Origin: Alloprevotella sp. oral taxon 473 str. F0040
Lineage (GTDB): Bacteria; Bacteroidota; Bacteroidia; Bacteroidales; Bacteroidaceae
Reading direction: 5' to 3'
Length of the DNA stretch: 49,373 bases
NCBI RefSeq assembly: GCF_000318095.2
Contig: NZ_KB290717.1
Span: 624,048 to 673,420, forward strand
Both the position numbers and the translations under genes were made by a program. The notes beneath the pieces are model-generated. The model was not told where the DNA came from. It made no database searches and worked only from the letters and a program-made list of their open reading frames with translations. Below, piece after piece: positions 34,349 to 43,275 of the stretch (the first letter of the stretch is position 1; each line of letters starts with the position of its first letter).

Positions 34349-35608
34349 TTATTTTATGCGGAAACTATCTTTTATCGTATCCACCATGTCTAATTTCTCC
34401 CATGTAAACAATTCCACCTGAATGTTTTTTGTTCCATGATACCTGCTTGTAAATGTTTTGTTCACAACTTCATTTTTCCGTCCCATGTGACCATAGGCTG
34501 CCGTTTCCGTGTACATCGGCTGGTTTAGTTTAAGCTGCCTTTCAATGGCTTTAGGGCGCAGGTCGAACATTTCAAAAATCTTCTGTGCAATTTCTCCGTC
34601 CGACATTCCGACATTATTGTGTCCATATGTATCAACCGATACGCTGACAGGAGCAGCCACACCGATGGCATAAGCCAGCTGCACAAGAATTTCGTCCGCA
34701 ACCCCTGCTGCTACCATATTTTTGGCAATATATCGTGCCATATAAGCAGCACTGCGATCTACCTTGCTTGGATCCTTTCCAGAGAAAGCACCTCCGCCAT
34801 GTGCTCCTCGTCCCCCATATGTATCCACAATTATTTTTCGCCCAGTAAGCCCCGTATCCCCATGCGGACCTCCTATAACAAATTTTCCTGTTGGATTTAC
34901 AAGATACTTTATGTTACTGTTGAACAGCTTTTGTATTTTGGAATCACATTGGGAAATGACACGAGGCATAAGAATGTTAATCACATCGTTCTTAATCTTG
35001 TCCAGCATCTTCTTGTCGTCCACGTCAAAATCGTCATGCTGAGTACTTACCACTATTGTGTCAATGCGCAGAGGTTTTTTGTTCTCGGTGTATTCTATTG
35101 TTACCTGACTTTTTGCATCGGGGCGTAAATAAGTCATTTCCTTGCCCTCCTTGCGTATGTCGGAGAGTGTTCTCATAATGAGATGTGCCAAATCAAGAGA
35201 AACTGGCATATAATTTTCGGTTTCATTGGTAGCATAGCCGAACATCATACCTTGGTCACCTGCACCCTGTTCGTCCGTATCTTTATTGGAAACGCCTCTG
35301 TTTATATCATCGCTCTGCTCGTGAATAGCCGTGAGGATACCGCATGAATCACCGTCAAACTGATATTCAGCTTTTGTGTAACCAGCCTTGTTTATTGTTT
35401 CGCGGGCAACATTCTGAAGGTCGATGTATGTACTGGAACGCACTTCACCCATAATGACCACCTGCCCCGTCGTTACGAATGTTTCTATTGCACAGTGAGC
35501 ATTTCTGTCATAAGCAAGGAAATAGTCAAGCAACGCATCTGAAATCTGGTCTGAAATCTTATCGGGATGTCCTTCTGAAACGGACTCCGATGTAAATAAA
35601 TGTCTCAT
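34349..35608 (-). CDS. metK: S-adenosylmethionine synthetase on mobile element
   Basis: A complete 419-aa methionine adenosyltransferase, making SAM from methionine and ATP. The signature segments are all present: [16 protein letters not shown] at the N-terminus (ATP/metal site), [12 protein letters not shown] near 115-127, and [19 protein letters not shown] near 270-290, with the catalytic Lys and Asp residues in place. The length is normal for Bacteroidota MetK. It lies 4 bp after the oxidoreductase gene and two genes after a radical SAM enzyme, so the likely role is extra SAM for that enzyme. MetK is normally a single essential housekeeping gene, and a copy inside mobile cargo is unusual. 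It might alternatively confer resistance to an inhibitor of the host enzyme. Confidence 0.95.
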   Translation of the reverse strand: MRHLFTSESVSEGHPDKISDQISDALLDYFLAYDRNAHCAIETFVTTGQVVIMGEVRSSTYIDLQNVARETINKAGYTKAEYQFDGDSCGILTAIHEQSDDINRGVSNKDTDEQGAGDQGMMFGYATNETENYMPVSLDLAHLIMRTLSDIRKEGKEMTYLRPDAKSQVTIEYTENKKPLRIDTIVVSTQHDDFDVDDKKMLDKIKNDVINILMPRVISQCDSKIQKLFNSNIKYLVNPTGKFVIGGPHGDTGLTGRKIIVDTYGGRGAHGGGAFSGKDPSKVDRSAAYMARYIAKNMVAAGVADEILVQLAYAIGVAAPVSVSVDTYGHNNVGMSDGEIAQKIFEMFDLRPKAIERQLKLNQPMYTETAAYGHMGRKNEVVNKTFTSRYHGTKNIQVELFTWEKLDMVDTIKDSFRIK

Positions 35609-35612
35609 CTTT

Positions 35613-36674
35613 TTATCTTATATTGTTTAATTCTTCTAATATAGCGTATGTGGAACGCAGCGTCATGAAATCCGTATATTCTTCTGCTGTACCATTTTTC
35701 ATTTCCGTCATTTCCACGAACATCTTTATCTCGTTAAAATATCCCTGTGTGTAAATCTGGTTGTTTGCCAAAATGGGATTGAAGTTGTTTCTTGATAAAA
35801 GACACTCGTTGGATAATTTGGTGGGGAGCACTTTTTCGATTGGTACTCCACCTATGGTACATACTGATGGCACAAATGACAGTCGCTCCATCTGGTCTAT
35901 TTCATACGTTCCGTCCTGCGTGTTCACTCTGACATTTTCACTAGCATCTTTCCAAGAATAAAGTGTGGATAATTCCAAAGTACCAATAATATTGTCATGT
36001 TCCAGCATCAGCAGGTAGGTCACACCACCTTTTTTTGTACTTTTGACTTTATGCATCGCCAGTATCTTAGCCCCTCCAAAAAGAAAAACGACCAAGTCGA
36101 TAGGGTGTATAAACAAATCGTATATCTCATTGCCTTCGGGGTACAATCCCGTTTGGTAACGTAGGCTGTAACTATTTAATTCCCTGCCTTTTATTTCCTT
36201 TCTCAATCTGGAAACAAGCGGAGAATGTCTTTTTTGCATTCCGACAACTGTGGTATTAAATCCAAATAACCTTTGCTTGTCAATAAGGCTGTTTAGTTCC
36301 TTTAAACACATACAGGGAGGTTTTTCTATAAAAAGAGATTTCCCCGATTTTATAACTTCTGATGCAATTTCAAAATGTGACGCAGGTGTGGCTGACACAA
36401 ACACTCCTGCGACTGTCTCGTCATTGAGAATATCCTTTATAGATGTTGTCCCTATTATGCCCTTGAATTTTTTCCCTATCAGTTCTGCCTTTTTCGTGGA
36501 AGAACAGCACACATACTTCACGTTGACTTGTAGAAATTGGATGACGGGGAAAAGGTTGTGGATGGTGTGGTTTCCAAAACCAATTATAGCATAGTTCTTC
36601 TCATAACAGTCGGAGAGATATTTATTATCCCTTCTGCGCTTGTAAAGTCTGATGATTTTCTGAATGTCTGTCAT
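35613..36674 (-). CDS. Gfo/Idh/MocA-family oxidoreductase
   Basis: A 353-aa NAD(P)-dependent dehydrogenase-like protein. An N-terminal Rossmann fold begins about residue 28 ([10 protein letters not shown], a variant of GxGxxG), with [11 protein letters not shown] and the family marker EKPPCM near 118-123, where the lysine of EKP is catalytic in the family. The C-terminal alpha/beta domain contains histidines ([14 protein letters not shown]) of the kind that help catalysis. Family members oxidise or epimerise sugars and related alcohols. It is packed between radical SAM (5 bp) and metK (4 bp), which suggests it acts on the same pathway, for example on a sugar or a modified peptide; the substrate cannot be read from the sequence. 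Confidence 0.88.
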   Translation of the reverse strand: MTDIQKIIRLYKRRRDNKYLSDCYEKNYAIIGFGNHTIHNLFPVIQFLQVNVKYVCCSSTKKAELIGKKFKGIIGTTSIKDILNDETVAGVFVSATPASHFEIASEVIKSGKSLFIEKPPCMCLKELNSLIDKQRLFGFNTTVVGMQKRHSPLVSRLRKEIKGRELNSYSLRYQTGLYPEGNEIYDLFIHPIDLVVFLFGGAKILAMHKVKSTKKGGVTYLLMLEHDNIIGTLELSTLYSWKDASENVRVNTQDGTYEIDQMERLSFVPSVCTIGGVPIEKVLPTKLSNECLLSRNNFNPILANNQIYTQGYFNEIKMFVEMTEMKNGTAEEYTDFMTLRSTYAILEELNNIR

Positions 36675-36679
36675 TTAGG

Positions 36680-37741
36680 CTATATTAATCCTTTGAAATA
36701 TTTGCGGTACGTGCATTTTTCATCAGCAGTCCACTGATATTTCCCGTAAAACGCTTCGATAAGTTTTTTAGGGAAAAACCTCTCGGCTGTACGGAGAAGT
36801 ATTATGTCAAATTTACGATGGTAGTTAATCCAGCATTTGTTGCAGTCATGGGAATACTCACATTGAATCTTAGCAGTCCTTTGTGAATTGAAGATTTCGT
36901 CAAGAGTATTGTTGTGAACATTGCCGAGAATCACATCCAGATTTTGGCACAGGGGAACATTCCCATTGGAATGGATTACCAGTTCATTGTATATACTGTG
37001 GCATCTTAGGCGCAGATTTCCTTTTTTCCATTCATCGTACAGAGCCACAAAGTCAAAATTTTCCTGTGTTTTATGGATAGATTGCGGAATCTTTTTTATG
37101 TAGTCATTTCCGACCTCCATTAGGTCCTCGGTGGTATCAAAGAAATCCATCGTATTGTAAATGCCTATTCTGACATCAATGTTATAGTGTTTGGCAAGCT
37201 GAATAACATAGTCCATGTCCTCAAACGTGTTCCATGGAGTAAGGCAGAACATGAACGATATGGGAACAAAGTCCTTACAGCTTTCCACCACCTGAATGAC
37301 CTTGTCATATCCGTCACGCCCTCTTAGAGTTTTATATGTTTCCTTGTTCCCATCTAAGGAAATATACAGATGTTTGGGCTTGTATTTCTTTACAGCTTCG
37401 ATAACTTTAGAGGGTGCAAGGCAATTTGATAGCAGGGTGTAGTTTGTATGGTTGTTGTGAAACCAGTTCAGTATTGCATCAGCTTCAGGATGTAAAATAA
37501 ATTCCCCCCCCTCCAGACCGACGGTTGTCCGTTTTGTTACGCACTTGCTCGACATTATCCGAATGATGTCCGATAATGACAAATGCTCTATTGGCTTTTT
37601 CCAAATAGAGCAATGTTTACACCGTGACTGACAAAGTGATGTGGAATAAATCATCAAGGATGATAAAGTCTTATCTGTAGGTACTGTTATGTTTTTTACA
37701 AATGCACCTCCAGTTACGAGATAGTCTAAAACGTTATACAT
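36680..37741 (-). CDS. Radical SAM enzyme with SPASM-like C-terminus
   Basis: A 353-aa radical SAM protein. The cluster-binding CxxxCxxC is C37-QSR-C41-KH-C44, followed by the GGE motif (GLEGGE, 75-80) that binds SAM. In the C-terminal third, Cys247, Cys265, Cys294, Cys300 and Cys303 (the last two in CNKC) are spaced like the auxiliary-cluster ligands of SPASM/twitch enzymes, which modify ribosomal peptides or proteins, or act on sugars. No short precursor peptide is evident next to it; the only upstream operon partner is the secreted 799-aa protein, across a 59-bp gap with a perfect palindrome. The operon also supplies metK. I infer a protein- or carbohydrate-modifying role; a target has not been shown. 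Confidence 0.88.
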   Translation of the reverse strand: MYNVLDYLVTGGAFVKNITVPTDKTLSSLMIYSTSLCQSRCKHCSIWKKPIEHLSLSDIIRIMSSKCVTKRTTVGLEGGEFILHPEADAILNWFHNNHTNYTLLSNCLAPSKVIEAVKKYKPKHLYISLDGNKETYKTLRGRDGYDKVIQVVESCKDFVPISFMFCLTPWNTFEDMDYVIQLAKHYNIDVRIGIYNTMDFFDTTEDLMEVGNDYIKKIPQSIHKTQENFDFVALYDEWKKGNLRLRCHSIYNELVIHSNGNVPLCQNLDVILGNVHNNTLDEIFNSQRTAKIQCEYSHDCNKCWINYHRKFDIILLRTAERFFPKKLIEAFYGKYQWTADEKCTYRKYFKGLI

Positions 37742-37758
37742 TGATTATGTTTATAGTA

Positions 37759-37794
37759 TTCTCCGCATACCAAGTTAACTTGGTATGCGGAGAA
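37759..37794. repeat. 36-bp perfect palindrome inside cargo operon
   Basis: TTCTCCGCATACCAAGTT (37759-37776) is followed immediately by its exact reverse complement (37777-37794). It fills most of the 59-bp gap between the secreted-protein gene and the radical SAM gene. As RNA it would be a 16-bp hairpin with a 4-nt loop and no T run after it on the minus strand: a partial terminator, an mRNA-end stabiliser, or a DNA operator. Confidence 0.85.
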
Positions 37795-37800
37795 AAAGAA

Positions 37801-40200
37801 TTATTCAACGATTATCTTTTGCTGTTTTGTCTTGTTATTTTCACTATAACTTATAACGTATGTACCGCTATGAGGCAATGTCGCCTTGTATGAATAAGAA
37901 CCCTTGTACTTATTCTGTTTATAAGAGGTAACAACATGCCCATAAACATCTGTTATAGTCATCGAGAATTGACAATCATTCTCAAGGGTGTAGCTTATGC
38001 TAAGAGTGTTCCCTGAGACTTCTACACCAAAGCTGCTGCCATTTTTTGTAGGATTGGCTGAATCCTCTTGAACCACAGGAGTTAAATCCATACCGCTGAG
38101 CAATCCTTTCACATATAGCATCGTGTTTGCATAAGGAGAAACCAGCTCGCTTTCCGTAATGACCACAGGAGCGGTCAGCACAGGCTTAGCCCCAAATTTT
38201 GTCTCTTTTTTGATTGTTGGAATTTGTGGTACCAAATCTTCCAACAGTTTAGTCATAAAGATGTTGCCTTCTCCCAGTTCCTTATATACCAAGAATTGAC
38301 TGGACGGAACAGATGCGCAATAAGATTTAAGCTGACGATAACTGTCATATTCTCCTAATTGTTCAAAACTGCTATAAGGAGATTGGTTTATATCCTTATC
38401 CCAAAGTGCAACTAAACTCTTGAACTTGCTTTCTGTTCCAGCAGGCAGCAAGGCAATTCTGCTTTCAATGAGACCTTGCTCCAAATCGGTAAACGAAACC
38501 TGTGCTACTTTTGCATCGGCACTTAACTGTGGTTTTGTTCCCAACGAAGTGTCTTTACGGTAATATTCTACGATTTCCCCATAGGAATTACCTCTCACTC
38601 CGTTTCTAGGATGGAAAGTTCGTGCCAAAGCACCAGGCTTACTTTCCCAGTCATATCCATGCAAATTGCCATCAGCCCCATCCCGAACAGAAGCATGTGT
38701 ATATTCTCTTTTTCCATTCCGCACGATAGCCCATAAAGCAACTGTCCCGTTTTCAGCATTTGCACCAACCCTTGTAAGTCCTCTTGACGCATAGAATTTG
38801 TCAAAAGCCCTCAACGGGTCAGGGTCGTAGAAGTTAGAATGCGTCGAAGGAGGCCATTCCCAATAGGATGTTATTCCTCCAGACCAGCTTATACAGTTAT
38901 AGGTTCGAGACTCGGGAGCGGACATAATCGCATCGTCTTCCTTCAAGTAAGGAAAAGAGCCAGCATATGTAACGTTATTTACGCTGCTTTTTTTACATTT
39001 TATGTAAACATTGCAAAGAACTTCTGGCTGATAAGAGCTGTACTGCGACAACAAAACGGCATTGCCTGCTACTGAGTACTTTTTGTTAATTCGCGCCCAT
39101 CTTCCCCAATCAAAGTCTCCATTCCCTTGATAATCATCATTGTAAGCGATAATTCCAGATGGATTTCCGTAAGATTCTATCCAAACCATCGGATCACCTC
39201 CCTTGGAGCATACAAAAGTGTTATATACTTGATCTGTTCCTTGATTACATACTATTCCCAAACTAAACAAAGGGACATTGCTGTAATAATTTTCTCCGTT
39301 GATATTGACATTAGCAAGTCCGCTTGTGGCATTGAGCCATGAACGTACTCTGACGTAGTAAAGTCCCGTCTCAGGAATGTTGACATTCAAGGAAGCAAGG
39401 CATTGATTGTTGGAATGTGCATTCCATGTGTATCGCTCAGGATTGTTTGCACTGAACAACTCAAGAACATGGTCATAGTTGTCAATTCCGTTTGTCGCTA
39501 TAAATATTTGCTGTCCTCTCTGGAAAGAAACTGTCTTGAAAAAAGAGTACTTTATTTTGCAATTTCTAATGTATTCAAAATCATACAAAGGAGAGTCGTA
39601 GGAAACACTTCTTGCTTTTGCAAACAAAGGTATAGCCAATGTGTCTCTGCCACAGAAATTCAAAGACGGTTCTGCATTACTGAGTGCATTCTCATGAGAT
39701 AAGGTCTTAAGTTCTACCTTATAGTCATTGTAATTTTGAGACGAAATGGTAGAATTTCCCAAATCCTTAGAAAGTCTGACAAATTCAACCTCTGGAACGT
39801 CAGGAGCAGTCCCAACAATAGAGATGGTGTTCTTGCCTTTTCTCAGGAACACCTTTGAAGACTTCTTCAAGCCTATCGCCTGCCAGTCGTTTGACACAGG
39901 GGCTAAGACATCATCTTGCAACTCGTTGTTTACCATTACTTTGTAAACAGATAGTGTGCCATCTGCTTTCTTCGTCCCTAACACCCAGAAGTTGGCATAA
40001 TGAAGCCCCGAAACTGGAGCTTCGACTTCAAAGGTGGTGAAAGTCTGAGCCTCTGTAATTGATTTTGTACACTTGAGAATCTTCACATCGCCACCTAAGC
40101 TTGGATTCTTCTCGTAATAACTAATGCTCTCCACACTTTGTGAGAAAGCAGCAACTGTTGTTGCAAATAAAATTAACAATGTAGTAATACCTTTTTTCAT
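37801..40200 (-). CDS. Secreted Cys/His papain-like protein with T9SS tail
   Basis: A 799-aa exported protein, first gene of the cargo operon. A signal peptide covers residues 1-20 (AAFSQ). Residues 20-400 are beta-rich, probably adhesin- or carbohydrate-binding-like modules. Residues 425-550 carry TYNCISWSGG (Cys436), YTHASVR (His502), DWESKPGALARTFHP (Trp518, His530) and SYGEIVEYY; this order matches the DUF7689-type domain, which looks like an NlpC/P60- or papain-like Cys/His fold, though activity is not established. The last 75 residues (TLSISYTLEND through GTYVISYSENNKTKQQKIIVE in parts) have the form of a type A T9SS sorting domain, so the protein should be exported across the outer membrane and released or anchored. 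It has its own consensus promoter and is followed by a palindrome and four tightly packed genes. Confidence 0.85.
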   Translation of the reverse strand: MKKGITTLLILFATTVAAFSQSVESISYYEKNPSLGGDVKILKCTKSITEAQTFTTFEVEAPVSGLHYANFWVLGTKKADGTLSVYKVMVNNELQDDVLAPVSNDWQAIGLKKSSKVFLRKGKNTISIVGTAPDVPEVEFVRLSKDLGNSTISSQNYNDYKVELKTLSHENALSNAEPSLNFCGRDTLAIPLFAKARSVSYDSPLYDFEYIRNCKIKYSFFKTVSFQRGQQIFIATNGIDNYDHVLELFSANNPERYTWNAHSNNQCLASLNVNIPETGLYYVRVRSWLNATSGLANVNINGENYYSNVPLFSLGIVCNQGTDQVYNTFVCSKGGDPMVWIESYGNPSGIIAYNDDYQGNGDFDWGRWARINKKYSVAGNAVLLSQYSSYQPEVLCNVYIKCKKSSVNNVTYAGSFPYLKEDDAIMSAPESRTYNCISWSGGITSYWEWPPSTHSNFYDPDPLRAFDKFYASRGLTRVGANAENGTVALWAIVRNGKREYTHASVRDGADGNLHGYDWESKPGALARTFHPRNGVRGNSYGEIVEYYRKDTSLGTKPQLSADAKVAQVSFTDLEQGLIESRIALLPAGTESKFKSLVALWDKDINQSPYSSFEQLGEYDSYRQLKSYCASVPSSQFLVYKELGEGNIFMTKLLEDLVPQIPTIKKETKFGAKPVLTAPVVITESELVSPYANTMLYVKGLLSGMDLTPVVQEDSANPTKNGSSFGVEVSGNTLSISYTLENDCQFSMTITDVYGHVVTSYKQNKYKGSYSYKATLPHSGTYVISYSENNKTKQQKIIVE

Positions 40201-40240
40201 AAGTTCTTTATTAAAAGGGTTTATACTAAATTAGACGGTG

Positions 40241-40271
40241 TAAATTTAGGGAATTTGTGTGACATTTCCAA
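40241..40271 (-). promoter_or_regulatory. Promoter of cargo operon
   Basis: Minus strand: TTG (40269-40271), 20 bases, TAAATTTA (40241-40248; the last base deviates from TAnnTTTG), about 40 bases before the ATG of the secreted protein. The spacing equals that of the chromosomal promoters, so the operon should be read by the host housekeeping polymerase. The rest of 40201-40484 holds only the terminator at 40384-40417. Confidence 0.7.
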
Positions 40272-40383
40272 GTTTTTAGTATGATTTCTGAGAAAAATAC
40301 TGCGTTTTAGGTACATATAAACAGAATTACGAAGAAAGGAGTTTGTTAATGCGTTTGATGGCACTGTGTTTCATTCCTATAAA

Positions 40384-40417
40384 AAAAGAAAAGGTCAAGG
40401 AGAAATACCTCCTGACC
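40384..40417 (-). terminator. Terminator of HTH gene pair
   Basis: On the minus strand a stem (GGTCAGGAGG with CTCCTTGACC, one bulge; 40393-40417) is followed by TTTTCTTTTTTT. It separates the excisionase-type genes from the cargo promoter. Confidence 0.75.
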
Positions 40418-40484
40418 CAAACATTATGTTACAAAATATTTCTATAATTAAGGCTGTATCTTTCCCTTAAATATTTCATAACAT

Positions 40485-40775
40485 CTACGCAATGGAATTT
40501 TCTTCTAATAACTTCTCCAAATCCGAAGCCTTGTATAGTATTTTCCCTGCGAATTGCGTGTAGGGGATAACTTTCCTGTCCCGATAGTCCTGCAAGGTAC
40601 GAGGGCTGATATACAGCCGTTCGCATACTTCCTTGCCTGTCAGGAAATGCTCACCGCCAAACAGCGGTTTGTGTGTCTGTGCCACTTCCTTTATCCGTCT
40701 GTTCATTCCTTCAAGTGCGGACAGCACCACCTGCATATCATCCGCTTCCATATTCAAGTCCTTTACTGATTCCAT
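40485..40775 (-). CDS. Excisionase-type HTH protein 1
   Basis: A 96-aa DNA-binding protein of the helix-turn-helix 17 / excisionase class. After an acidic N-terminal helix it shows FLTGKEVCERLYISPRTLQDYRDRKVIPYTQFAGKILYKASDLEKLL, a winged-helix of the MerR/Xis kind. Such small proteins in Bacteroides elements act as excisionases or regulators of mobilization genes. It is the second of a pair with the gene at 40788-41090 (12-bp gap), probably one transcript ending at the terminator near 40393. Confidence 0.85.
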   Translation of the reverse strand: MESVKDLNMEADDMQVVLSALEGMNRRIKEVAQTHKPLFGGEHFLTGKEVCERLYISPRTLQDYRDRKVIPYTQFAGKILYKASDLEKLLEENSIA

Positions 40776-40787
40776 AATACCCTTGTC

Positions 40788-41090
40788 TTATTTGTTATTC
40801 TTTAATCTGTCTGTTTTTGTCTTCTCCGATTTAGTCTGCAACAGCCGCTCCACGTCCTCACGCCTGTAATAGCACTTATGCCCTATTTGCGTAAACGGCA
40901 GCACACCTGTATCCCGATAGTGCTGCAATGTACGCTTGCTGATATTAAGCAACCTGCATACATCGCCGTTGTGCAGCCAATCGGTGTGTCTGCTCTGTTC
41001 TCCGAATGCCTTGTGGCAGGTCTCGGCAAGACTGAGTATCTCGTTTCTCAACCTTGCCCAATTTGAATCCGTAATGATAAAATATCCCAT
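40788..41090 (-). CDS. Excisionase-type HTH protein 2
   Basis: A 100-aa paralogue of the adjacent HTH protein, with WLHNGDVCRLLNISKRTLQHYRDTGVLPFTQIG and then KCYYRREDVERLLQ. I start it at 41090 (MGYFIITDSNW) rather than 41141, because the added residues (mostly Asn/Lys) do not look conserved and the promoter lies just upstream. The pair is transcribed away from the VirE/VapE-type gene, the usual arrangement in Bacteroides mobilizable elements, where such proteins control excision. Confidence 0.85.
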   Translation of the reverse strand: MGYFIITDSNWARLRNEILSLAETCHKAFGEQSRHTDWLHNGDVCRLLNISKRTLQHYRDTGVLPFTQIGHKCYYRREDVERLLQTKSEKTKTDRLKNNK

Positions 41091-41179
41091 AGTTTTATTG
41101 TTATTTTGTTTGTAATTCTGTCTTATTGGTATTGACAACACCTTTGTCTGTTCTACGTTTCACTGCACGTTTATGCCTG

Positions 41180-41209
41180 CAAAGGTATGATGAGTTTGTC
41201 ACACTTCAA
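41180..41209 (-). promoter_or_regulatory. Promoter of HTH gene pair
   Basis: Minus strand: TTG (41207-41209), 19 bases, TACCTTTG (41180-41187), about 90 bases upstream of the first HTH gene. Confidence 0.65.
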
Positions 41210-41683
41210 AGCAGCAGGGAACAGCAGGGAAATATCGGGAACTTCAAGGAAAAACTAACGCATTTTATCGGCAGCCGTTTGCGCATTCTTTCCCTGTTTT
41301 CTTCTTTCGCCGTCTGTTTGGCGCAAAGATAGGGCGGTGCATGTCCTATTCTATCATACTTCTTTTAAGTGGCACCTTGTAGCACTCTTGGTGTGGACAA
41401 AAGCTACCCTATTTCTGTGCTGATTCTTATTGTTTGCAATATCGGTGCAGAATACCGCAAACGTGTGCAAAAGGGTACACTTCTACCTCTATCTTTCCTT
41501 GCTATTTTATCCCCTGTTTTGATTTAATTCGGGCTTAAATCAGTTATTTCTTTTCCTGTCTCTTCAAAAATCCGTGCGAACTTTATTGCGAATGAACGCA
41601 ACATTATGCAAGCACTCTCCGAATGCTTGGAACTTTCCAGTTCTCTTCATAACTTCACTCTCGGAAACCAAACCAAGCATATA
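41210..41683. other. Divergent gene-free region before VirE/VapE-type gene
   Basis: About 470 bp without a supported gene. It contains an imperfect 31-bp dyad with outer arms GTTTGC (41432-41437) and GCAAAC (41457-41462), a possible operator, and a second minus-strand TATCTTTG box (41324-41331) lacking a -33 partner. Confidence 0.45.
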
Positions 41684-43039
41684 ATGAAAAGGAATGCAGA
41701 TAAAGGCAATTCAGTGGACGAAAATAATACGCCCAAGCAAAGGAAGACTTCCTCCAAAAATGGTGAGATAGAAACCTATCTCTCCTCTTATTATGAGTTT
41801 AGGTACAACACGGTGTTAGGTAGAACCGAATACCGAAGTAAGGAAGATGCTCACTTCTCAAAAGTGGGTCGCTATGAAAGCAACACGCTCCGCAGGGAAC
41901 TTGACAACGATGTGGGGATTATCACATCTTCCGACAACCTCTATTCCATTATAGAGAGCAGCTTCTCTCCACGTGTCAATCCCATACAGGAGTATTTCAA
42001 TGGATTGCCTTTGGTGGATATTGGTAATAGCAGAGGTAATTATAGTGGCAATAGCGATAGTTGTAGTCATGGCAGTAGTGGTAATGGTAATAATGAACAC
42101 AATAACCATTGTGATATTTCTTCCCTTTCACTGAAAGCCATTCCCGAATTGGCAAGTTGCGTAGTTGTGCGCAACTCTGACAAGTGGCTGCCATACCTTA
42201 CCAAATGGCTCGTGGCAGTGGTCGCCAACGCCATGGACGACCGTGAATGCCGTAACCATACCTGTCTTGTACTGACAGGCGAGCAGGGCAAGTTCAAGAC
42301 AACTTTCCTTGACTTGCTCTGCCCACCTGCCCTGCATGGTTACAGCTACACGGGAAAGATATATCCGCAAGAGAAGGACACGCTTACCTATATAGGGCAA
42401 AACCTCATCGTAAACATTGACGACCAGCTCAAAGCCCTCAACAAGCGTGACGAGAACGAACTGAAAAACCTCATCACCTGTCCGATGGTCAAGTACCGTA
42501 TGCCTTACGACAAGTATGTGGAGGAACACCCACACTTGGCGAGTTTCGTTGCATCGGTAAATGGTAACGATTTCCTTACCGACCCCACAGGCAGCAGACG
42601 GTTTCTGCCCTTTGAAGTGCTTTCCATAGATATTGAGAGAGCAAAGGCTGTTTCTATGGATAATGTCTATGCGGAAGCGAAAGCCTTGCTGAGCATAGGT
42701 TTCCGCTATTGGTTTGACGATGAAGAGATAACGGAACTATACAGGGAGAGTGAGGATTTCCAAGTACAGACGGCAGAAATGGAACTACTGTTGCGCTGTT
42801 TTGAGAAACCTACGGAGGATAGTCCCAACTGTACCTATATGACTACCACAGAGATAATCACCTACTTGGGACTTTACACGCATCATCCCTTGTCCTTAAA
42901 GCACATGGGCGAAGCCCTGAAAAGGGCAGGCTTTGAGAAAGTGAGCAAGAGGCGAGAGGGTGGCAGTCCCATCTATGTATATAAGGTAAGGAAGATATTG
43001 CCTTGTCCTTTATTAGGCAGTTGCAACTATCAGATGTAG
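41684..43039 (+). CDS. VirE/VapE-type ATPase (replicative helicase-like)
   Basis: About 451 aa from the ATG at 41684 (MKRNADKGNS); an in-frame ATG at 41606 would add 26 residues of poor character. The N-terminal part (IETYLSSYYEFRYNTVLGRTEYRSK) is typical of this Bacteroidales family. The ATPase domain has a P-loop LTGEQGKFKTTFLD, a Walker B-like NLIVNIDDQL, and sensor region SVNGNDFLTDPTGSRRFLPFEV, as in VapE/VirE and D5-like superfamily 3 helicases. Between them is an Asn/Ser/Gly linker encoded by triplet-repetitive DNA. The gene precedes iteron-like repeats and a primase, so a role in copying the excised circle is likely. Confidence 0.87.
   Translation: MKRNADKGNSVDENNTPKQRKTSSKNGEIETYLSSYYEFRYNTVLGRTEYRSKEDAHFSKVGRYESNTLRRELDNDVGIITSSDNLYSIIESSFSPRVNPIQEYFNGLPLVDIGNSRGNYSGNSDSCSHGSSGNGNNEHNNHCDISSLSLKAIPELASCVVVRNSDKWLPYLTKWLVAVVANAMDDRECRNHTCLVLTGEQGKFKTTFLDLLCPPALHGYSYTGKIYPQEKDTLTYIGQNLIVNIDDQLKALNKRDENELKNLITCPMVKYRMPYDKYVEEHPHLASFVASVNGNDFLTDPTGSRRFLPFEVLSIDIERAKAVSMDNVYAEAKALLSIGFRYWFDDEEITELYRESEDFQVQTAEMELLLRCFEKPTEDSPNCTYMTTTEIITYLGLYTHHPLSLKHMGEALKRAGFEKVSKRREGGSPIYVYKVRKILPCPLLGSCNYQM
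42023..42109 (+). repeat. Triplet-repetitive linker within VirE/VapE-type gene
   Basis: About 29 codons made largely of GGTAAT, AGTGGT and AATAGY triplets, encoding a Gly/Asn/Ser/His stretch between the N-terminal domain and the ATPase. It looks like slippage-expanded DNA that keeps the frame. Confidence 0.7.
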
Positions 43040-43275
43040 TAGGCACATGTAGTAGGTTGGTAGTATAACTTGGGACTAAAAAATAATATTGGAAATCAAC
43101 TACTTATGTCAAAATAGTATGTAGTAAGAAGAAAGATGAAAAAGTTTGGAGGGGAAAAACTTCTGAAAAAAGATTTTCTTTCAATAAGCATTCACCTACC
43201 ATTCAAATATCATTCAAATACACCATTGTCATTCAAACACAAATTATTCAATCCATTCAATTAAAACATATCACA
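43040..43275. promoter_or_regulatory. Iteron-like ATTCAA repeats, candidate replication origin
   Basis: Upstream of the primase the core CATTCAMA recurs at 43189, 43200, 43211, 43230 and 43254, with a further ATTCAA at 43245, all in the same direction. The first three are 11 bp apart, one helical turn. Just before them, 43026-43140 is rich in GTAGT/ACTAC. Directly repeated sites in A+T-rich DNA between a helicase-like and a primase gene are what an iteron origin looks like. Confidence 0.5.
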
